DNA of 5,486 bases, from positions 1-5,486 of the forward strand of contig CAITOD010000502.1 of NCBI GenBank assembly GCA_903893935.1, written 5' to 3'. Source of the DNA: an uncultured Sphingomonadales bacterium. GTDB lineage: Bacteria; Pseudomonadota; Alphaproteobacteria; Sphingomonadales; Sphingomonadaceae. The number at the start of each line of letters is the position of its first letter. The stretch's first letter is position 1. Below are positions 1-5,486 of this stretch, piece by piece. The translations under genes were made by a program, and so were the position numbers. Under the pieces are notes generated by a model. It searched no databases. It was not told the DNA's origin and worked only from the letters and a program-made list of their open reading frames with translations.

Positions 1-298
1 AGTTGTTGTTGCTGAGCGTGCCCGCGCCGTTGGCGGTGACATTGGTCAGCACGCTGGCGATGGTGTCATTGCCCGACATCGACAGTTCTTTCGAACCGAT
101 GATCTGCAGCGGGCTGGGAGTTTGCAGGTTTGCGCGCTTGATCGACGAACCGGTGACGATGATCACGTCCTTGCTGTCGGTAGCGGCGGGTGAATCGGCA
201 GCAGGCGCGGCCTGATCGGCAAATGCCGGCGTTGCCAAGATCGCCAGACCCAGCGCGGCAAACGCCACACCGGTGTTCAGCTTGTTGAGATACTTCAT
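1..298 (-). CDS. TonB-dependent outer-membrane receptor, N-terminal part (runs off left edge)
   Basis: This is the first 99 codons of a TonB-dependent receptor; the beta-barrel lies beyond the left edge. These proteins sit in the outer membrane and import siderophores, vitamins or glycans using energy passed on by TonB-ExbBD. Seen in the sequence: a signal peptide at residues 1-27 (charged start MKYLNKL, hydrophobic core, ATPAFA followed by D as a likely cleavage site), an Ala/Pro/Asp-rich linker at 28-43, a TonB-box-like segment DVIIVTGSSIKR at 44-55, and the start of the plug domain (TPSPLQII, then ELSMSGNDTIASVLTN). The VTGSxIKR signature is common in receptors of Sphingomonadales. The ATG at 298-296 is preceded by AGAGGGG 11 bases upstream, which supports this start. 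The substrate cannot be told from this fragment. The family call is firm. Confidence 0.93.
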   Translation of the reverse strand, partial: MKYLNKLNTGVAFAALGLAILATPAFADQAAPAADSPAATDSKDVIIVTGSSIKRANLQTPSPLQIIGSKELSMSGNDTIASVLTNVTANGAGTLSNNN

Positions 299-309
299 GA
301 TGTTTCGAG

Positions 310-316
310 CCCCTCT
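310..316 (-). promoter_or_regulatory. Ribosome binding site of the TonB-dependent receptor gene
   Basis: On the minus strand this reads AGAGGGG, a purine run of Shine-Dalgarno type. It ends 11 bases before the ATG at 298-296, slightly longer than the usual gap. No other start codon in this frame has a comparable site, so it decides the receptor's start. Confidence 0.6.
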
Positions 317-490
317 AAGCAGTAGCAGCCAGCCAACGGCCACTTCCTCGCAGGACCAGCGAGTTACGCGTGGTTAAACCAACGGACCCGACCGCAACGA
401 CCAGACCCATTCCGCGTAATCCCCCGGATTGCACGGGAGTGGCAGCTAGAGGTGTGTCTCGTAAAGGTCGCGAGTTTGATATCACAGTGG

Positions 491-519
491 TTTTGTCACC
501 GATGTAACCATTTTGCCAC
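491..519. repeat. Two TTTTGYCAC motifs 20 bp apart upstream of the receptor gene
   Basis: TTTTGTCAC at 491-499 and TTTTGCCAC at 511-519 are direct repeats that differ at one base and start exactly 20 bp apart, about two helical turns. Same-face spacing is what a regulator binding as a dimer or as two dimers would use. The second copy overlaps the candidate -10 box of the receptor promoter. No known operator consensus is recognised, and two 9-mers could arise by chance. Confidence 0.3.
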
Positions 520-539
520 AGGTTGGGTTAACCTTGCAA
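510..539 (-). promoter_or_regulatory. Possible sigma-70-type promoter for the receptor gene
   Basis: On the minus strand TTGCAA (539-534) is followed after 18 bases by CAAAAT (515-510). Each box matches four of six consensus bases, and the stretch is AT-richer than its surroundings. Transcription from here would give a leader of roughly 200 bases before the receptor ATG. The match is modest and rests only on inspection. Confidence 0.25.
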
Positions 540-658
540 AGCGCGCAGCCCGGCATCTTCGGCCCGTCATGCGTGTTGGACATCGACTTCCAGCGCTTCT
601 GCGATCACAGACTCCGCACGCGATGTTTGCATTTTCGTTACAGCGATGGGGCATGTTC

Positions 659-675
659 GCGACACAAGCTGTCGC
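659..675. terminator. Small hairpin downstream of the DUF2093 gene
   Basis: GCGACA at 659-664 and TGTCGC at 670-675 form a perfect 6-bp stem around a 5-base loop. It lies about 90 bases past the DUF2093 stop. No run of T follows on either strand, so an intrinsic terminator is not well supported. It may be a weak processing or pause structure, or chance. Confidence 0.2.
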
Positions 676-737
676 CAAAGCAACAATGAGGGTACTTCAA
701 TTGCGGGTATGCCGAATTTGCAGTGCGTCTCCGATCA

Positions 738-751
738 CGCCGGAGCCGGCG
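738..751 (-). terminator. GC hairpin just past the DUF2093 stop
   Basis: CGCCGG at 738-743 and CCGGCG at 746-751 are perfectly complementary, separated by only two bases, so the folded form would be about 5 bp with a 4-base loop. It starts 11 bases after the DUF2093 stop codon on that strand, where a terminator would be expected. No T-tract follows, and such palindromes are frequent at this GC content. Confidence 0.22.
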
Positions 752-762
752 CAGTACGCGTA

Positions 763-966
763 TCAGGCCTGTCCGAGCAGGCGCCTCGTGGCGATGTCGG
801 CGCTTGCATAGGCTTCCTGCCGCTCCGCGCTCCAATAGCGCAACATGTCGAGCGGTATGCGCGCGCCGCTGACCGCGCACAGGACATGATCGCCCGATGA
901 AAGCTGGCGAAAGGTTCCTGGCAGATAATGAAGCCGCGCCAGGCGGCCGGCAGGCGGGGTAAGCAT
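763..966 (-). CDS. DUF2093 family small protein
   Basis: This 67-residue protein matches my recollection of DUF2093, a short conserved alphaproteobacterial family of unknown function. Seen: LARLHYLPGTFRQLSSGDHV at about 9-28, the CAVSGARIPLDMLRYWS core at about 30-46, and RQEAYASADIATRR just before the C-terminus. The length is close to full for the family. There is no signal peptide or membrane segment, so it is probably cytoplasmic. The single Cys in CAVSG does not make an obvious metal site. The ATG at 966-964 is the only usual start. The frame stays open for six more codons (Asp-rich) up to a TGA at 987-985, directly beside the repeat at 988-1131. No good Shine-Dalgarno lies at normal distance: a GGATGAG ends 17 bases upstream. 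It follows xseA on the same strand 183 bases away. The family is clear; the function is unknown. Confidence 0.85.
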   Translation of the reverse strand: MLTPPAGRLARLHYLPGTFRQLSSGDHVLCAVSGARIPLDMLRYWSAERQEAYASADIATRRLLGQA

Positions 967-987
967 CAGGTCATCGTCGAAGTCTCA

Positions 988-1131
988 TCCTCCCCGGCAC
1001 GGGGAGGGGGACCGCCCGAAGGGTGGTGGAGGGGGCGCTCCGGATCGCGCAACGCGTCATCGATCGGCATCGCGTCGGGCCAGGCCCCTCCACCACGCTG
1101 CGCGTGGTCCCCCTCCCCGTGCCGGGGAGGA
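988..1131. repeat. REP/BIME-like compound inverted repeat between xseA and DUF2093
   Basis: The outer arms at 988-1013 and 1106-1131 are perfect 26-bp inverted repeats. Each arm is itself palindromic (CCTCCCCG, GCA, CGGGGAGG). A second inverted pair lies inside: GTGGTGGAGGGG at 1023-1034 and its complement at 1085-1096. The nine-base pieces between the paired arms close their own small hairpins (for example CCACGC-TGC-GCGTGG at 1093-1107). The centre, about 1035-1084, is unpaired spacer. The whole can fold as a branched cruciform. From general knowledge, GC-rich palindromes of this style are scattered in many copies between genes of sphingomonads and relatives, like REP/BIME elements moved by REP-associated transposases. 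No target-site duplication is evident and no transposase is in the window. Its place 18 bases past the xseA stop suggests mRNA 3'-end protection or attenuation before DUF2093. Confidence 0.85.
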
Positions 1132-1149
1132 CCGGCATTGGCAAGGGGG

Positions 1150-2592
1150 TTACAGCAATTTGGGTTGTTGCGCGGATGGTGCTGCCGGGCGCGGGCGCGT
1201 GGTCCGCGGCGTGACGGCAAGCGAGCCGTCGGCGAATTTGAGTGCGAGTTCGGCCTCGCCTTGTGCGGCGGCGCGGGTCTTGACCAGCTGGCCCGCGGCA
1301 TTGGTGACCAGCACATAGCCGCGCAGCAGCGGCGCTTCGGGATCGAGCGAGCGACGCAACCGGTCGAGCGCATCGACGCGGCCGCGCAGCAGCGCGATCC
1401 GCTGCACCAGCGCTTCGGGCCGCAATCGCAGCGCGGCCAGCCGCTCGCTTTCACGCCGCAAGCGCGCTTCAAGCAGCCCCGGGCGCAACGCGCCGGCGTG
1501 CCGCGCCAGTTGCGCGGCGGCCAGATCGGTGCGGTGCGCCAGCGACCGGCGCAAGCGGTCGCCCAGATCATCGAGCCGCTGCATGGGAGCCGCCAGCAGC
1601 GCGTGCGGTTGCGGCAAGCGGCGCGCGCGCAGATCGAGCCGTTCGCGCGCCTGCGCCAGCTGCCGCGCCAGCGCGCGCTCGCGCCGCGCTTCGAGCTCGG
1701 CGAGGTTCGCAGCCAGATCGGCGCGCACCGGCACTGCGATTTCCGCTGCCGCAGGGGGGGTAGGCGCGCGGCGGTCGGCCACGAAATCGGCCCGCGTGGT
1801 ATCGGTTTCGTGGCCGACCGCGCTGATCACGGGAATTGTCGAATCGGCAATCGCGCGCACCACGGCTTCTTCGTTGAACGCCCACAGATCCTCGATCGAA
1901 CCGCCACCGCGCGCGACAATCACCAGATCGGGGCGCGGCACCGTGCCATCTGCGGCGAGGCCCGAAAACCCGCGCACCGCTGCCGCCACTTGCGCGGCCG
2001 CCCCCTGGCCCTGCACCAGCACCGGCCAGACCAAGACATGGCTCGGAAACCGGTCGCGCAAGCGGTGCAGAATATCGCGGATCACCGCGCCGGTGGGCGA
2101 TGTCACCACCCCGATCACGCGCGGCAGGTAGGGAATGGCGCGTTTGCGCGCGTGGTCGAACAGGCCCTCGGCCGCCAGCCGCGCCTTGGTCTTTTCGAGC
2201 AGCGCCAGCAACGCGCCTTCGCCCGCCACTTCCATCCGCTCGATCACGATCTGGTAGTTCGAGCGGCCGGGATAGGTCGTCAGCTTGCCGGTGGCGATCA
2301 CTTCGATGCCATCGACCGGCGCAAACCCCAGCCGCGCCACTTGCCCGCGCCACATCACCCCGTCGAGCCGCGCGCTGTCATCCTTGAGGCTGCAATAGAG
2401 GTGCCCCGACGCGGCGCGTTTGACCCCCGACAGCTCGCCGCGCACGCGGACATGGCCGAAGCGATCCTCGACCGTGCGCTTGAGCAAGTTCGACAGTTCG
2501 CTGATCGACAGCGCGGGGGCGTTGTCGCCCGGCATTTCGCTCGCTAACAGCGCGGAGCCGTGGTCCTGATCGCCGGCGAAGGGAGTGCTCAT
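1150..2592 (-). CDS. xseA: Exodeoxyribonuclease VII large subunit
   Basis: XseA is the catalytic large subunit of exonuclease VII, which with several XseB subunits degrades single-stranded DNA from both ends in mismatch and damage repair. The 480-residue product is a little longer than the E. coli protein (456). Seen: an N-terminal OB-fold region at about 27-122 ([50 protein letters not shown]); catalytic-domain motifs [12 protein letters not shown] at 162-173, [16 protein letters not shown] at 227-242 and [16 protein letters not shown] at 259-274 followed by RAPTP; a long Arg/Ala/Leu-rich helical region at about 285-430, expected to be the coiled coil that holds XseB; and the C-terminal [10 protein letters not shown]. 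The start at 2592 was chosen because AGGA lies 5 bases upstream and the N-terminal [12 protein letters not shown] fits relatives; Met20 (ATG at 2535-2533) is an alternative. The frame remains open 26 codons further upstream into purD, but that part looks antisense. The xseB gene is not in the window. Confidence 0.96.
   Translation of the reverse strand: MSTPFAGDQDHGSALLASEMPGDNAPALSISELSNLLKRTVEDRFGHVRVRGELSGVKRAASGHLYCSLKDDSARLDGVMWRGQVARLGFAPVDGIEVIATGKLTTYPGRSNYQIVIERMEVAGEGALLALLEKTKARLAAEGLFDHARKRAIPYLPRVIGVVTSPTGAVIRDILHRLRDRFPSHVLVWPVLVQGQGAAAQVAAAVRGFSGLAADGTVPRPDLVIVARGGGSIEDLWAFNEEAVVRAIADSTIPVISAVGHETDTTRADFVADRRAPTPPAAAEIAVPVRADLAANLAELEARRERALARQLAQARERLDLRARRLPQPHALLAAPMQRLDDLGDRLRRSLAHRTDLAAAQLARHAGALRPGLLEARLRRESERLAALRLRPEALVQRIALLRGRVDALDRLRRSLDPEAPLLRGYVLVTNAAGQLVKTRAAAQGEAELALKFADGSLAVTPRTTRPRPAAPSAQQPKLL
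2522..2550 (+). promoter_or_regulatory. Possible purD promoter inside the 5' end of xseA
   Basis: TTGTCG at 2522-2527 and TAACAG at 2545-2550 are separated by the optimal 17 bases. The -35 box matches four and the -10 box three of six consensus bases. A start near 2557 would give a leader of about 35 bases carrying the purD ribosome binding site. Because purD and xseA overlap at their starts, the purD promoter must lie within xseA, and this is the best candidate I see. I found no comparable promoter for xseA within purD. Confidence 0.3.
2579..2585 (+). promoter_or_regulatory. Ribosome binding site of purD, inside xseA
   Basis: AAGGGAG lies 5 bases before the ATG at 2591-2593. A GTG at 2585-2587 is in frame but overlaps this purine run, so the ATG is the better purD start. 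The site is antisense to the first codons of xseA. Confidence 0.65.
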
Positions 2593-3867
2593 GAATATCC
2601 TGTTGCTGGGCGGGGGCGGTCGCGAACATGCGCTGGCGTGGAAACTGGCGCAAAGCGCGCGGCTGGGCAAGCTTCATGCGGTGCCGGGCAATCCGGGCAT
2701 TGCCGAACATGCCCAATGCCATGCGGTCGATCTGACCGACCACGGCGCGGTCGTGGCGTTTTGCCACGAACACGCGATCGACCTGGTGGTGATCGGCCCC
2801 GAAGCGCCGCTGGTCGACGGGCTGGCCGATACCCTGCGCGGCGAAGCGATCAGCGTGTTCGGCCCCGGCAAGGCTGCGGCGCAGTTGGAAGGGTCGAAAG
2901 GTTTCACCAAAGACTTGTGCGCACGCGCCAATATCCCGACCGCCGGCTATGCGCGTACGCGCAGCGCCGACGAGGCATTGGCTGCGCTCGGCACATTCGG
3001 CCTGCCGGTGGTGATCAAGGCCGATGGCCTGGCCGCGGGCAAAGGCGTGGTGATCGCGCAGACCCCCGACGAGGCGCGCGCGGCGATTGCCGACATGTTC
3101 GCCGGCCATTTCGGCGAGGCGGGCGCCGAAGTGGTGATCGAGGAATTCATGACCGGCGAAGAAGCGAGCTTTTTCGCGCTGACCGATGGCGCCACCATTG
3201 TCGCTTTCGGATCGGCACAGGATCACAAGCGCGTGGGCGATGGCGACACCGGGCCCAACACCGGCGGCATGGGCGCCTATAGCCCCGCACGCGTGCTGAC
3301 CCGCGATCTGGAACGCGAAGTGATCACCCGGATCATCGCACCCACCGTCAAGGCAATGGCCGATGCAGGCACGCCCTATTCAGGCGTGCTCTATGCCGGG
3401 CTGATGCTGACCCGCGACGGGCCCAAGCTGATCGAATACAATTGCCGTTTCGGCGATCCCGAATGCCAGGTGCTGATGCTGCGGCTCAAAAGCGACCTGG
3501 TCGATCTGCTCTCCGCAGTCGCCGAAAACCGGCTGGCGGCAATTTCCCCACCCGATTTCGCACCCGAACCGGCTTTGACCGTGGTCCTCGCCGCGCAAGG
3601 CTATCCCGCCGCCCCGCAAAAAGGCGGGCTGATCGCCGGTCTCGCCGAAGCCGAAGCCCACGGCGCCAAAGTGTTCCACGCCGGCACCGTACGCGATGGC
3701 ACGGGAGTGTTGCGCGCCAGCGGCGGCCGCGTGCTCAACGTTTCGGCACGCGGACCCAGCGTGCGCGCCGCACGCGACATGGCCTATCGCGCGGTCGATG
3801 CAATCGATTTTGCGCAAGGCTTCTGCCGGCGCGACATCGGCTGGCGCGAAATCGCGCGCGAGGAAGG

Positions 3868-3871
<4 letters not shown>
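2591..3871 (+). CDS. purD: Phosphoribosylamine-glycine ligase (GAR synthetase)
   Basis: PurD joins 5-phosphoribosylamine and glycine with ATP to give glycinamide ribonucleotide, the second step of de novo purine synthesis in the cytoplasm. The 426 residues match the usual length (E. coli 429). Seen, in order: the N-terminal [18 protein letters not shown] (1-18); GPEAPLVDG (69-77); the start of the ATP-grasp domain with [12 protein letters not shown] (98-109); the glycine-rich ATP loop [13 protein letters not shown] (141-153); [13 protein letters not shown] (183-195); [20 protein letters not shown] (210-229); the metal- and phosphate-binding [11 protein letters not shown] (281-291); and the C-terminal domain with [16 protein letters not shown] and [11 protein letters not shown]. 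All key motifs are intact. The ATG at 2591 is preferred over the in-frame GTG at 2585 because of the ribosome binding site at 2579-2585. It is divergent from xseA, overlapping its start by two bases, and convergent with galK. The other purine genes are not in the window. Confidence 0.98.
2598..2601 (-). promoter_or_regulatory. Ribosome binding site of xseA, inside purD
   Basis: On the minus strand AGGA lies 5 bases before the xseA ATG (2592-2590). It is short but well placed. It lies antisense to purD codons 3 and 4, so the xseA initiation region is embedded in purD. Confidence 0.5.

Positions 3872-5486
<1,615 letters not shown>

Larger units (their letters stand above)
299..762. other. Non-coding region between the receptor gene and the DUF2093 gene
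   Basis: This is a 464-base stretch with no credible gene. Short open frames cross it on both strands, but they are rich in Arg, Cys and Ala, match no family I recognise and lack convincing ribosome binding sites. The part from 299 to about 540 is the leader and probable promoter region of the receptor gene. It is less GC-rich around 470-540 than the genes beside it, as expected of a promoter. It contains the near-palindrome TGGTTAAACCA at 371-381 and the motif TTTTGYCAC twice (491-499 and 511-519). The part from about 560 to 762 lies downstream of DUF2093 and holds two small hairpins, at 659-675 and 738-751. I see no tRNA, no recognised riboswitch and no transposon remnant. Confidence 0.6.

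Noticed and set aside
504..518. A sigma-54-like TGGCA-N6-TTAC on the minus strand upstream of the receptor
   Set aside because: The -12 element has AC in place of the near-invariant GC, and many sphingomonads are thought to lack RpoN, so the match is not meaningful.
452..811. Open frames of 60-119 codons in the gap between the receptor and DUF2093
   Set aside because: Arg/Cys-rich low-quality translations on both strands, no convincing ribosome binding sites, and overlap with the real DUF2093 end or with the promoter region.
988..1131. The repeat region as a CRISPR array or an intrinsic terminator
   Set aside because: It consists of nested inverted repeats, not regularly spaced direct repeats, and no T-tract follows the stems on either strand.
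928..2547. A 539-codon open frame on the plus strand, antisense to xseA
   Set aside because: It lies opposite a clear xseA, its product is Arg/Gln/His-rich with no family motif, and it runs through the palindromic repeat. Long antisense frames are expected at this GC content.
2592..2670. A longer xseA start 26 codons upstream at 2670
   Set aside because: The extra residues are antisense to the conserved purD N-terminus and resemble no XseA N-terminus. The ATG at 2592 has an AGGA at good distance.
2378..3226. A 282-codon open frame on the minus strand across the xseA start and purD
   Set aside because: It is out of frame with xseA and antisense to purD, and its composition is typical of shadow frames.

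Overview
The window is about two-thirds GC or more and reads as the chromosome of an alphaproteobacterium, most likely a member of the Sphingomonadales. The reasons are a TonB-dependent receptor start with the TGSxIKR signature common there, a DUF2093 gene next to xseA, and a GC-rich palindromic repeat of a type widespread in these genomes. This placement is inference from sequence style, not from a search.

Layout from left to right. (1) Positions 1-298, minus strand: the first 99 codons of an outer-membrane TonB-dependent receptor that leaves the window on the left. (2) 299-762: 464 bases with no credible gene. They hold the receptor's leader with a good ribosome binding site, a weak promoter candidate, a pair of 9-bp motifs spaced 20 bp apart, and two small hairpins. 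(3) 763-966, minus: a DUF2093 small protein. (4) 988-1131: a compound inverted repeat with perfect 26-bp arms. (5) 1150-2592, minus: xseA, the large subunit of exonuclease VII. (6) 2591-3871, plus: purD, GAR synthetase of purine biosynthesis. (7) 3868-5010, minus: galK, galactokinase. (8) 5007-5486, minus: the C-terminal quarter of galT, joined in frame to TPR-like sequence that runs off the right edge.

From 2591 to the right edge there is no intergenic base. The divergent start codons of xseA and purD overlap by two bases, the convergent stop codons of purD and galK share a CTAG, and galT and galK overlap as ATGA. galT and galK are consecutive Leloir-pathway genes: GalK makes galactose 1-phosphate, which GalT exchanges with UDP-glucose. 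xseA and DUF2093 probably form one transcription unit interrupted by the repeat. purD has no functional link to either neighbour.

The genes are mostly housekeeping, and I see no defence system, CRISPR array, insertion sequence or RNA gene. The points most worth a second look are the abrupt switch from GalT to TPR-like sequence near 5295-5306 (rearrangement or assembly chimera), the head-to-head overlapping start codons of xseA and purD, and the repeat placed between xseA and DUF2093.
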